Positions 16,385 through 23,351 of a DNA stretch of 35,604 bases are shown one piece after another. The position numbers were made by a program, and so were the translations under genes. Source of the DNA: Streptomyces cupreus. Its GTDB lineage: Bacteria; Actinomycetota; Actinomycetes; Streptomycetales; Streptomycetaceae. A model generated the notes under the pieces. The model had not been told where the DNA came from. It saw only the letters and a list, made by a program, of their open reading frames with translations, and made no database searches. Within the stretch, counting starts at the first letter, position 1; each line of letters opens with the position of its first letter. The DNA is taken from contig NZ_JACMSF010000069.1 of assembly GCF_014257025.1 (NCBI RefSeq), forward strand, positions 1 through 35,604, written 5' to 3'.

Positions 16385-16784
16385 TGCGCCCCCGCGTCAC
16401 TTCCACGGCATAGGCAACGCCTACGAAGAGGGCCCACGCCGGGGCGGCGATCATGCCCGGCCAGAAACCGAAGAACAGCGAGGGCAGGAAGAAGCCGCCG
16501 CCCATGGCGAGATCCCGGGTGAGGTAGGGCGGACGGCCCGCATACCGGGGGTACTTCGCGAAGACCCAGACGTAGTGCAGGAGGCAGCCGATGATCCCGG
16601 CCTCATAGACGTAGAGCACGTCGTTCATCAGTGGCTTCGGCACCAGGATCATGATTCCCAACACCGGCAGGAACAGCGGCATTCCGATGATCAGCGTCAG
16701 CCGGAGCCGCCTGTTGGGGCCGGTGCCGAGCCCGGTGCGGGCGGCTTCGGCCTCGGCAATGCGTTGCGCCGAGTTCAGGTCCAT
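16371..16784 (-). CDS. four-helix membrane protein, possible immunity protein
   Basis: The 137-residue product starts with a short cytoplasmic helix (MDLNSAQRIAEAE). Four hydrophobic segments follow, near residues 28-47, 54-74, 88-110 and 112-128, and a short charged tail. I chose the ATG at 16782-16784 because GAGGA lies 6 bases upstream; the ATG at 16788-16790 is too close to it. It lies immediately downstream of the candidate T7SS effector and overlaps the next gene. In LXG/T7SS loci this position often holds the immunity gene, and a membrane immunity protein would suit an effector with a hydrophobic core. I do not recognise a family, so this role is inferred from position only. Confidence 0.65.
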   Translation of the reverse strand: MDLNSAQRIAEAEAARTGLGTGPNRRLRLTLIIGMPLFLPVLGIMILVPKPLMNDVLYVYEAGIIGCLLHYVWVFAKYPRYAGRPPYLTRDLAMGGGFFLPSLFFGFWPGMIAAPAWALFVGVAYAVEVTRGRNDHH

Positions 16785-16793
16785 GGTCATTCC

Positions 16794-18149
16794 TCACCAG
16801 TGGGTGTCGGGGGCGGGCTTCAGGGTGTTGTCCTTCCAGTCCGAGTACGCCGCGTTGTACGGCTTCTCGCCGGTACCGAACTGCTCCTTGGTCCAGCTTG
16901 TCAGGTCGCTCTTTCCCAGCGCCTTGTCCATGACGTCCATCCCCATGCCGGTCCAGGCGATACCGAGGCCGACCTGATAGGACTTGTACGCCTTGTCCGC
17001 CGCGGCACCCGCGGCCTCCGGGAAGGCAGCCTTGTTCGCCTGCAGCATCTTCGCCATGCCGGCCATCTCCTTGTCGCCGAGGTGCACCAGCGTCGACAAC
17101 GGGCTGACCCTCAGCGGCCCCTTGACGACCAGGCCGACATTCTGGGAGATGGACTTGCGTATCGCGTTACGGGCCGCTCCGAGGGCCTGCCGCCCCGGGC
17201 CTTCCGGCAATTTGGTCATCATCCGCCCCGTGTCGTCCATGATGCCCTTGACGCCTCTGAGCCCTCGGCTCAGGCCGGCGGTCCGGGCGGCCTGAGCGGC
17301 GCCCACGGTGGCCTTGGCGCCGCTGGCGAGCTTGGCTGCAGCCCCGAGGCCACCCACGACGAGCAGCCCACCCACGACGTCGAAGATGACATCCGTCCAC
17401 GAGGCGTCGCCGGATGCCACCAGCAGGAGTCTTAGCCCGATCGTGAGCAACGCGATGCCAAGGACGAGCAGGTTCAAGCCGGGAATGGCGAGCGCCAGGA
17501 AGCCGGCCGCCGTCGCGACCCAGCCGAGTACATCGATGAAAGCCTTGATCCCGTCCGCATGGTCATGGACCCAGCCCTTGACGTCGTCCCACCACGAGTC
17601 CTCGATCACGTCGTCGATCTCGTCGCGGATCTTCCCGGCGTAGTGGTTGGCGCGAGTGCTCCGGGCACCAGTGAGGGTGTGCAGACGGGTTCGGTACGGC
17701 TGGAGGGGGTCGTCGGCGGGACTGGTGCCGCTGGGGGACGCGTGCGGCACGTCCTTGTCCTCCGAGGCGGCCTTCTTGGCCTTGTCGGCCTCGACCTCCT
17801 CCTGCTTCTCCTTGGCCTGACGCAGGAGTTTGTCGGCGTCGCTCTGGAAGTCCTCCAGCTCGTTCGACCACTTGGTCAGATGGCCGTGCACGCGCTCGTA
17901 CCGTCCGGCCACCTCCCGCATGTGCTTCTCCAGCGTGGACGACTCGTCGCGCAGGGCCTTTACATACTTGCCCTTGAGGGTCTCGTCGTCGCTGATCGCC
18001 TTGAGGTTCTTGGCCTGGTCCCGGAGCTTCGTGGCCACCGAGATCATGTGTTTGACCTCGGCGCGGATCTCCTCCGGATCGCCGGGTACGGGGTCGGATT
18101 CGCAGAGTGGCTGCCAGTCCACCGGACGGCGCTTGGATGTCGGTGTCAC
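16794..18149 (-). CDS. candidate type VII secreted effector with hydrophobic core
   Basis: The protein has 451 residues. Residues about 9-115 form a helical bundle beginning with W12 and the S-D-P-V-P-G-D-P motif, as in the putative T7SS secretion-signal domain found at the start of many actinobacterial polymorphic toxins. A charged, low-complexity linker follows (115-150), then a helical part. Hydrophobic segments lie at about 204-246 and 253-273. The C-terminal region (281-451) has no catalytic motif I can identify. The GTG at 18147-18149 starts 4 bases after the WXG100 stop. A WXG100 partner upstream and a small membrane protein downstream fit an effector-immunity module. A membrane-acting toxin or a structural secreted protein are both possible. 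Confidence 0.7.
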   Translation of the reverse strand: MTPTSKRRPVDWQPLCESDPVPGDPEEIRAEVKHMISVATKLRDQAKNLKAISDDETLKGKYVKALRDESSTLEKHMREVAGRYERVHGHLTKWSNELEDFQSDADKLLRQAKEKQEEVEADKAKKAASEDKDVPHASPSGTSPADDPLQPYRTRLHTLTGARSTRANHYAGKIRDEIDDVIEDSWWDDVKGWVHDHADGIKAFIDVLGWVATAAGFLALAIPGLNLLVLGIALLTIGLRLLLVASGDASWTDVIFDVVGGLLVVGGLGAAAKLASGAKATVGAAQAARTAGLSRGLRGVKGIMDDTGRMMTKLPEGPGRQALGAARNAIRKSISQNVGLVVKGPLRVSPLSTLVHLGDKEMAGMAKMLQANKAAFPEAAGAAADKAYKSYQVGLGIAWTGMGMDVMDKALGKSDLTSWTKEQFGTGEKPYNAAYSDWKDNTLKPAPDTHW

Positions 18150-18153
18150 CGCG

Positions 18154-18456
18154 TCACTTCTTCTGCTTCTTCTTGTTTGCCTTGGCCAGTTCTTCGTCGA
18201 GATCTTCGAAGGCCTTCTTGCTGCCGGCTACGAGCTTGCCGACGGATTCAATGGACTCGACGAGTCTGGTGCGGTAGTCGTCCCAGTTGTCGACGAAGTC
18301 CTCCATGGCCCCGGCGACGGCACCGGAGCCCCAGTGCTCCTTCATTTCGTCGCGGCGGTTCTCGATGTCCTCGAAGGTCTTCTTGAGCTGGCCGAGCTTG
18401 CGTTCACAGTCCGCGAGGAAGTCGTAGTCGACCGTCAGATCAGATTCGTCTGTCAT
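18154..18456 (-). CDS. WXG100 family protein with canonical HWGSG turn
   Basis: This is a 100-residue helical hairpin protein. The turn carries a true WXG motif (E-H-W-G-S-G at about residues 40-45), and helix 2 contains DFVDNWDDYR. The C-terminal part reads LDEELAK followed by a lysine-rich tail. The D-E-E-L-A-K motif is shared with the other two WXG-like proteins here and may act in place of the usual YxxxD/E export signal. WXG100 proteins are secreted as dimers through the EccC motor or serve as helpers for larger effectors. The gene sits 4 bases upstream of the effector candidate and 36 bases after the secreted-protein gene. Confidence 0.85.
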   Translation of the reverse strand: MTDESDLTVDYDFLADCERKLGQLKKTFEDIENRRDEMKEHWGSGAVAGAMEDFVDNWDDYRTRLVESIESVGKLVAGSKKAFEDLDEELAKANKKKQKK

Positions 18457-18492
18457 GGGGATCCCCGCCCCGGCCGTCGTACGGCACGATGC

Positions 18493-19584
18493 TCAACGGT
18501 TTACGGCCTGGATCTCTTGAACGGTCACGTCCTGAGTCGCCCCGAAGGTGCCGTTAGGGAGGTCGCCGCCGGTGCCGCCGGAACCTGTCCAGGCGATTTC
18601 CCAGGTGATCGTGGCCTGGAGGTTGAAGGTGCCGTCGCCGGAGGAGCGGAGGTACTTCAGGCCGCAGGGCGGGGTCTGGTCGGCCTTTCCCTTGGCGTAG
18701 GGCTCGCCGATGGAGCCGTCGGCGTTGATGGCGCACTCGCCCGATGCCGGGTAGGTCTCGGCGTCCGGTGTGCCCGGCTCCAGCTTGAGGGCGATCGGCT
18801 TGGCCGTTGTTGTGGCTTGGAGGTTGAAGCCGGGGACGTTGATGGCCGCCGTGGCCTGGACCTCGTCGAAGACTGCCTTGTCGAGCCAGGCCCAGGTCGG
18901 CAGGTTCACCTTCGTGATCGCCTCAGGGGCCAGGGTGACCTCGGTGTCGGGGAGCTCCATGTGCTGGTAGGCGAGGGCGGCGAGTATCTCCGGGGTGATG
19001 GCCTCTTCGTACTGGGGCGGCGGCGCCTCGCCGTTGTCGACCCAGAACGGGAGGTCGTTGCACGAGCTCCGCTTCAGGATGTCGGGCTCGTTGGGATTCT
19101 CGACGGCGGCCCAGAACATCCCCTTGCCGTCGTTCTCGATGTTGTAGTCCTTGTAGCCGGGGGTGTCGGTCCAGCCATACTCGTCCTCGTAGTGGCGCTG
19201 CAACTCGCTGAGCGCCGCGCCCGCGTGGCCGCCCATGCCGGGTGCGCTCATCTGGCTTTCGATGTCCTTGGACATCTTCTTCTTGAAGTCCTTGGCCCCT
19301 AGGTACGGGGCGTACCAGCAGGGCGGCGGCGTCCAGTTGACGTCGGCGGACGTCACGTTTCCGGTGCTGCCGTTCTTGGCGACGGATCCGGAGTACGTGA
19401 TCTGTGCTGCGGCGTAGATGCCGGAGTCGTCGCCGCCGCCCGACTGTTCTGTGTTGGAGCCCTGGGCGTTGCCCGGCTGCTCTCCCGCGTAGGCCGGTTC
19501 CGCGAGGACGAGGGCACCCAAGGCCAGTGTCAGTGCAGCCGCGCCGGTGCTGAGGGCCGTACGCCGTGACCTGTTCACTGACAC
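18493..19584 (-). CDS. Sec-secreted protein of unknown function
   Basis: The predicted precursor has 363 residues with a clear Sec signal peptide: basic MSVNRSRR, a hydrophobic core, and cleavage likely after AYA near residue 33. The mature protein starts with a Gly/Ser/Asn-rich spacer. It then has strands containing WTPPPCWYAPYLG, a helical region, and a Cys-containing C-terminal half (SGECAIN, PPCGL) suggesting extracellular disulphides. No known domain was recognised. GTG at 19582-19584 was chosen because AAAGG lies 7 bases upstream. GTG at 19576-19578 is a second option, and the start region overlaps the lipoprotein stop. It is coupled to the lipoprotein gene and followed by the WXG100 gene. 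Confidence 0.8.
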   Translation of the reverse strand: MSVNRSRRTALSTGAAALTLALGALVLAEPAYAGEQPGNAQGSNTEQSGGGDDSGIYAAAQITYSGSVAKNGSTGNVTSADVNWTPPPCWYAPYLGAKDFKKKMSKDIESQMSAPGMGGHAGAALSELQRHYEDEYGWTDTPGYKDYNIENDGKGMFWAAVENPNEPDILKRSSCNDLPFWVDNGEAPPPQYEEAITPEILAALAYQHMELPDTEVTLAPEAITKVNLPTWAWLDKAVFDEVQATAAINVPGFNLQATTTAKPIALKLEPGTPDAETYPASGECAINADGSIGEPYAKGKADQTPPCGLKYLRSSGDGTFNLQATITWEIAWTGSGGTGGDLPNGTFGATQDVTVQEIQAVNR

Positions 19585-20246
19585 TTCGCCGCCTTTGTCT
19601 CGACGTACACCTTGGACGCCTGCCACAGAGCTTCGCCGGTGGGGATCTTGACCATGATGATCTTGAAGTAGTCGAAGTCCGTGATGCTGGGCGTACCCTT
19701 CAGGACCTTTCCGGTCTTGACCTCTTTGGAGTAGAACTTGCTGGAGTCCACGCAGAACGCGACCTCCACCGAGTTGCCGTTCGAGGCGGACCGGGTGGTG
19801 GCCTGGTAGTGGCGCCGGGTGCCGGTTGCCGTCCAGCCGCCTTCGAGCCTGACGTCGATTTGCGTCTTCGCGTACCTCAGCCCATCGCCTGTGGCGTAGG
19901 TGGCCAAGGCAGCGTCCTTGGTCGTGCGCTTGTCGACGCCCCGATAGATGGCACGGAAGAAGTTGGCCGTGTCGGCCATCGCGGCCGCCTCGTTCTTGTC
20001 CCCCGGCTTCTCCCAGTCGAAGACCAGGTTCATGTCCTTGGGCAGGGACACGTCCACGCCGTCCGGCTTGTCCTCTGCCGGTGCTCCAGAAGCCGCCGCC
20101 GATTCCTTCGGTGTTTCCGATGCCTGTTCGGCTCCGGCGATCTTGTCGTTGTCGCTGGACTTGTCGTCCTCGCTGCCGCAAGCCGTGAGCAGCAGGGCTG
20201 CGGTTGCGGCCAGCGCGGCAGCGGCGGGCAGAGTGCGGCGCTTCAC
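19575..20246 (-). CDS. lipoprotein of unknown function
   Basis: This 223-residue lipoprotein has a signal peptide ending in the lipobox LLTAC, with lipidated C23. A flexible acidic and Ala/Ser-rich linker runs to about residue 65. The globular part (about 70-223) resembles small alpha+beta extracytoplasmic domains, but I do not recognise a family. The GTG at 20244-20246 is preceded by GGGGAG. It appears to be the first gene of the minus-strand operon that continues through the secreted protein, WXG100, effector candidate, membrane protein and family genes. This suggests an envelope-anchored role in the same export pathway. Confidence 0.85.
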   Translation of the reverse strand: MKRRTLPAAAALAATAALLLTACGSEDDKSSDNDKIAGAEQASETPKESAAASGAPAEDKPDGVDVSLPKDMNLVFDWEKPGDKNEAAAMADTANFFRAIYRGVDKRTTKDAALATYATGDGLRYAKTQIDVRLEGGWTATGTRRHYQATTRSASNGNSVEVAFCVDSSKFYSKEVKTGKVLKGTPSITDFDYFKIIMVKIPTGEALWQASKVYVETKAAKCQ

Positions 20247-20466
20247 AGTGGGGCTCCCCGTGAGACAGAAGTTGAGTCAAGAGCACTGACGCTATCGGTG
20301 GGGTTCCCGGTTTCGCCACAGCGAACTATCCAGAGAATCAGGGCAATTCTGGGTGAGTGGAGCGCCTGTGTCAGTGTTGAGTGGCCGGAATGTGCTTAAA
20401 CAGACAGCGGCCCGAGCGCGTCGACTGCCGCGTCCGGAGCCGCTGTTGCTGTGGGATTCCGTTTTG

Positions 20467-20697
20467 CTACTGCGGTGGCGTGCCCTTCTGCGTCGGTCTT
20501 GTCGGCGTAGGGGATCGACGGCCGACGGATTCCAGGACTTCGAGTACGTCCGGCATGGGCGGGTAGTGCACGGCGCACTCCGGGCAGGCGTAGACGTTGA
20601 AGCCGGGGCCTGTCGGGGCGTGGACCTCGTGAACCAGGACCGGTTCCTCTGTCGTGCGCTGGCAGCGGGCGCACATCCGCAAGGTGGGGCGCGTCAT
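20467..20697 (-). CDS. small CxxC zinc-ribbon-like protein
   Basis: This is a 76-residue protein with two CxxC pairs (MCARC near residues 8-12 and ACPEC near 37-41) spaced as in a zinc ribbon, followed by a proline- and threonine-rich tail. The ATG at 20695-20697 overlaps the stop of the upstream gene (ATGA), which fixes the start. It probably binds zinc and may contact nucleic acid or protein; no function is known to me. The pair with the 98-residue gene and a divergent GntR regulator looks like a conserved Streptomyces module. Confidence 0.75.
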   Translation of the reverse strand: MTRPTLRMCARCQRTTEEPVLVHEVHAPTGPGFNVYACPECAVHYPPMPDVLEVLESVGRRSPTPTRPTQKGTPPQ

Positions 20698-20990
20698 TGG
20701 GTGGCTGCCGGGACTCGTACGCCGTGGATGCGGGTCGGGCCTACGTCGATGCCGAGCGTCGCCAGGTACGCGGCTCGGCGGCGTTCTCGTTGGCGGTGGT
20801 GTTCGTCGGGGTCCAGGACGTAGGGGCGTACGAGGCGGGAGGCGTTGCCGTCGAGGAGTTCCGTGAAGCGGGGTGGTGGGGCCGGCGTGAAGCGGAGGGG
20901 TGGCTCTGCGCCGAGGCGGTGGCGGCCTCGGGGGCTTGGTGTGCAGATGCCCAGCACCCAGGCCAGGAGCCGGAGAGTAAGGTCCAGCAT
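20694..20990 (-). CDS. small conserved protein of unknown function
   Basis: The protein has 98 residues. It begins with a short hydrophobic helix (MLDLTLRLLAWVLGI) and continues with a proline- and arginine-rich central part. A helix with the RRRAAYLATLGIDVGP segment follows near residues 70-86. The ATG at 20988-20990 has AAGGAG 7 bases upstream. It overlaps the downstream CxxC gene by 4 bases and has a good promoter candidate at 21062-21090. No domain was recognised. A link with the divergent GntR gene is suggested by position only. Confidence 0.7.
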   Translation of the reverse strand: MLDLTLRLLAWVLGICTPSPRGRHRLGAEPPLRFTPAPPPRFTELLDGNASRLVRPYVLDPDEHHRQRERRRAAYLATLGIDVGPTRIHGVRVPAATQ

Positions 20991-21061
20991 GTCGACGCTC
21001 CTTCGAAGCGTTGGCCACGCCCCGGGACGGCTTGCCTCCGTCGCCGGGGTCTGCTGTCGGT

Positions 21062-21090
21062 ACCGTATGCCGCTTGCTAGTGCCTGTCTA
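21062..21090 (-). promoter_or_regulatory. putative promoter of the two small minus-strand genes
   Basis: On the minus strand TAGACA (21090-21085) and TACGGT (21067-21062) are exactly 17 bases apart, close to the principal sigma consensus. The predicted start near 21055 gives a leader of about 65 bases before the ATG at 20990. Confidence 0.5.
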
Positions 21091-21150
21091 CCCATATGGG
21101 GGGAGAAAGGCATCTATGAATTGCTGTTCGGGAGTACGTACAGTTCGGGG

Positions 21151-21408
21151 GTGTTCGAATTCGACCCGACCAGGCCCAAGTGGCAGCAGATCGCCGAGGT
21201 TGTCCGGCAGAGGATCGCGAGCGGTGAGTACCCCGTGCGCGGGCTGATCTCGGAAGTGAAGTTGGAGCAGGAATTCGGAGTGGCTCGCGAGACTGTGCGT
21301 AAGGCCACGGCCGCCCTTCGTGAAGAGGGGCTCATCACGACCACCCGCGGGATGGGGTCGTTCGTTGCGGACCCAAAGACCGCCAAATCTGCGGACGGTG
21401 GAGGTTAG
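21151..21408 (+). CDS. short GntR family winged-helix regulator
   Basis: This 85-residue protein is little more than a GntR DNA-binding domain. It has the usual start (FEFDPTRPKWQQIAEVVRQRI), the recognition region EFGVARETVRKATAALREEGL, and the wing TTRGMGSFVA. There is no ligand-binding domain, so it may work as a DNA-binding dimer without an effector or with a partner. I chose GTG at 21151 because it matches the usual family start; the frame remains open further upstream. It is divergent from the two small genes at 20467-20990, which it probably regulates. Confidence 0.85.
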   Translation: MFEFDPTRPKWQQIAEVVRQRIASGEYPVRGLISEVKLEQEFGVARETVRKATAALREEGLITTTRGMGSFVADPKTAKSADGGG

Positions 21409-21428
21409 GCGCCGAAGGACCGCGCGGC

Positions 21429-21445
21429 GTATACGCGACGTATAC
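21429..21445. promoter_or_regulatory. tandem GTATAC palindromes upstream of the antitoxin-like gene
   Basis: GTATAC occurs at 21429-21434 and 21440-21445, with starts 11 bases apart, about one helical turn. The second copy overlaps TATACT, a good -10 box that would place the transcript start at or next to the ATG at 21453. This is a likely autoregulatory operator for the ribbon-helix-helix protein, and the mRNA may be leaderless. Confidence 0.6.
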
Positions 21446-21452
21446 TCCCGTC

Positions 21453-21740
21453 ATGGCCGACGTCATGATCCGTGTCCCCGCCGAAGTCCGTAACCAGCTC
21501 GCCGCCGTCGCCGAGGCGCGGGGGACCAGTCTCCGGGCCCTCATGCAGGAGATAGCCGCACAGACACTCACTCCCGAGCAGATCAAGGCGCGGGCCGAGC
21601 GCACTCGTGTGTTGCTGGCGGAGCGGTTCGGGCATTACGTGACGGATGAGGAGTCCGCCGAGATGCGGCGGAAGATGCGTGACGCCACGGCAGCTCACCG
21701 GGCCGCCCTCGCTGAAGCTGAGGCGGAGCGTCCCCGTTGA
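21453..21740 (+). CDS. ribbon-helix-helix antitoxin-like protein
   Basis: The protein has 95 residues. The N-terminus (MADVMIRVPAEVRNQL, then a helix and ARGTSLRALMQEI) fits a ribbon-helix-helix DNA-binding unit. The rest is a long charged helix rich in Ala, Glu and Arg, suited to wrapping a partner. The stop overlaps the TTG start of the next gene, as in many VapBC-type pairs. The tandem GTATAC repeats at the promoter fit autoregulation. An antitoxin role is inferred from size, fold and pairing. Confidence 0.75.
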   Translation: MADVMIRVPAEVRNQLAAVAEARGTSLRALMQEIAAQTLTPEQIKARAERTRVLLAERFGHYVTDEESAEMRRKMRDATAAHRAALAEAEAERPR

Positions 21741-22129
21741 GCCAGATCGAACACTTCGTCCTCGATGCGCCGACGCTCCTGGCGATGGGCGGCAACAAGC
21801 AGGTCTCCGGCCTCATCCACGCCGCGGCGGACAGCGACGACGTCCGTCTATGGGTGCCCGTTCTGTGTCTGCTGGAGGCCGAGCGCGACCGCGCGGGGAT
21901 CGTGGAGCACGTCGGTGTGCTGGTCGACGTGCTCCGCGTCGTCGACGACGACTACGCGATGGCTGTGACCATCGCCGAACTGTGCCATGGCGGTGTCGCC
22001 TTCGGTGTCGCCGCCGCTGTGCACGCCGCGCGGCCGAACCTGATGGTGCCCGAGGGGGCGTTGGTGGCCACGGTCGTGCCACAGGCGTATAGGGGGCTTG
22101 GAGTCGGGGTGATGGACCTCAATCGCTGA
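21737..22129 (+). CDS. PIN-like toxin of a VapBC-type pair, partly degenerate
   Basis: The 130-residue protein starts at TTG 21737, overlapping the antitoxin stop (TTGA). The first strand ends in an acidic residue followed by a small helix (FVLDAPTLLAM, D10), and LLEAERD near residue 48 resembles the second PIN acidic position. The third and fourth acidic positions of PIN nucleases are not evident: the region where D-x-x-H-A-A would lie reads GVAAAVHAARPN. It may be a divergent or catalytically weak PIN protein. Its 3' end overlaps the convergent gene at 22119 by 11 bases. Confidence 0.65.
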   Translation: MSQIEHFVLDAPTLLAMGGNKQVSGLIHAAADSDDVRLWVPVLCLLEAERDRAGIVEHVGVLVDVLRVVDDDYAMAVTIAELCHGGVAFGVAAAVHAARPNLMVPEGALVATVVPQAYRGLGVGVMDLNR

Positions 22130-23351
22130 GTGCGCTCCGCGTGAAGTCCCCCCGGGCCACCCTCCCCGCCAAGCTGTCCCCACCCCGAAGCAGCGACCCG
22201 TACCCCGTAGCCGCCCACACGCTCCGCTCCGCCGGCACCTCGAAGTACGCGACCGTCTCGCCGTCCTCCGTCACGTCCGTCAGGACGTCGGGGGAGCGGT
22301 GGATGCGTAGGGCCGTCGCGCAGGCACTGCATGCGGCCACCCGCACGCGGTCCCTGCGGCCCAGCGGGCGCCACGTCATAAGGCGCTTTCCTCGGCCGTG
22401 CAGAGGGTTGAAGAAGCACAAGGGAAGAGGGGCAGGGCTGTCCGCCAGGGCGTCCCGGCCCTCCGTCACCAGGGCCAGAACGCCCGCCAGGTCCGGGAGA
22501 CCCCGGGCCGCGTCCAGGACTGTCCCTGCCGCGGCGTACGCGTCCAGGGCGCACTGCAGTCCCGGCGCCGCCGAGTCCGTCGTACGCGCCGACTCGCCCA
22601 GTGCGACGACCTCCGCCTCCGCCCGGCGGCGCAGCGCGGCCTCGTCCGCGGCGCGGGCGGTCGCGAACACCGTCCGGGGGCGGGCCGACGCAGGGGTCCT
22701 ACGACGGTGGCGTACGAGGAGCAGGGCACTCAGCGCCAATCCAGCTACGGCCGCCACCACCGGCCATGTCGGCCATGAGCTCCCGGCTTCCGTCCGCGTC
22801 GGATCGGGGCTCGGCTCCGGGCTCGTCTCCAGATCCCCCATCGCCTCCTCGTACACCTCCGTCCCGTCCCCCCGCGCCACCAGCTCCACCGCCTTCGACG
22901 TCAGGTCCGCCAGGCCCGCGTCCCGCGTCTCGTCCAGGAAGCCGGCCGCGGCCGCCGCGTCGGCGGTCTGGTGGGTGTCCGTGGGCCATTCGTAGCCGTT
23001 GAGGGAGTCGGTGAAGGTGCCGTCCGTGGTGATGAGGATGAGGTCGCGCTGGGGGAGGCGGTCGCGTACGACCGAGGCGAGGACGTCCGCTTCTCCGTCG
23101 AAGTCGTCGCCCTTGGTGAGGGGGGTCAACACCACCTTGATGGGCAGGCCCGTCCGATCGATCTCCCTCGCCAACTGCCGCTGACGGGGCGGCGGTACGG
23201 CTGAGGCGTACGCCTCGTCCACGTACACCGGCGACGAGCGCAACGCGTTCGCGATGCGTTCGCCGGTGCTCGGGGAGTCCGCCGCCACCGCCGTGGGGGT
23301 CAGCAGCAGCGCCGCCACCACGGCCGTGATCGCCGCCCGGCTATGGGACAT
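22119..23351 (-). CDS. TPM-like membrane protein with C-terminal CxxNPLHG...CxxC domain
   Basis: This 410-residue protein has a Sec signal peptide (cleavage near AVAA, residue 24). An extracellular alpha/beta domain at about 28-165 resembles TPM-type modules (PVYVDEAYAS, then IKVVLTPL and DLILITTDG strands). A Pro/Thr linker and one membrane helix at about 197-213 follow, then a cytoplasmic helical part. The cytoplasmic C-terminus carries C312-x2-NPLHG and C341-x2-C344, likely a metal site. It overlaps the gene upstream by 11 bases and is clearly a paralog of it. Its function is unknown; TPM domains elsewhere are linked to membrane-protein or phosphatase activity. Confidence 0.75.
   Translation of the reverse strand: MSHSRAAITAVVAALLLTPTAVAADSPSTGERIANALRSSPVYVDEAYASAVPPPRQRQLAREIDRTGLPIKVVLTPLTKGDDFDGEADVLASVVRDRLPQRDLILITTDGTFTDSLNGYEWPTDTHQTADAAAAAGFLDETRDAGLADLTSKAVELVARGDGTEVYEEAMGDLETSPEPSPDPTRTEAGSSWPTWPVVAAVAGLALSALLLVRHRRRTPASARPRTVFATARAADEAALRRRAEAEVVALGESARTTDSAAPGLQCALDAYAAAGTVLDAARGLPDLAGVLALVTEGRDALADSPAPLPLCFFNPLHGRGKRLMTWRPLGRRDRVRVAACSACATALRIHRSPDVLTDVTEDGETVAYFEVPAERSVWAATGYGSLLRGGDSLAGRVARGDFTRSALSD

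Noticed and set aside
20997..21150. Longer N-terminus for the GntR regulator using upstream in-frame starts
   Set aside because: The added residues have no similarity to the family, and they overlap the divergent promoter region.
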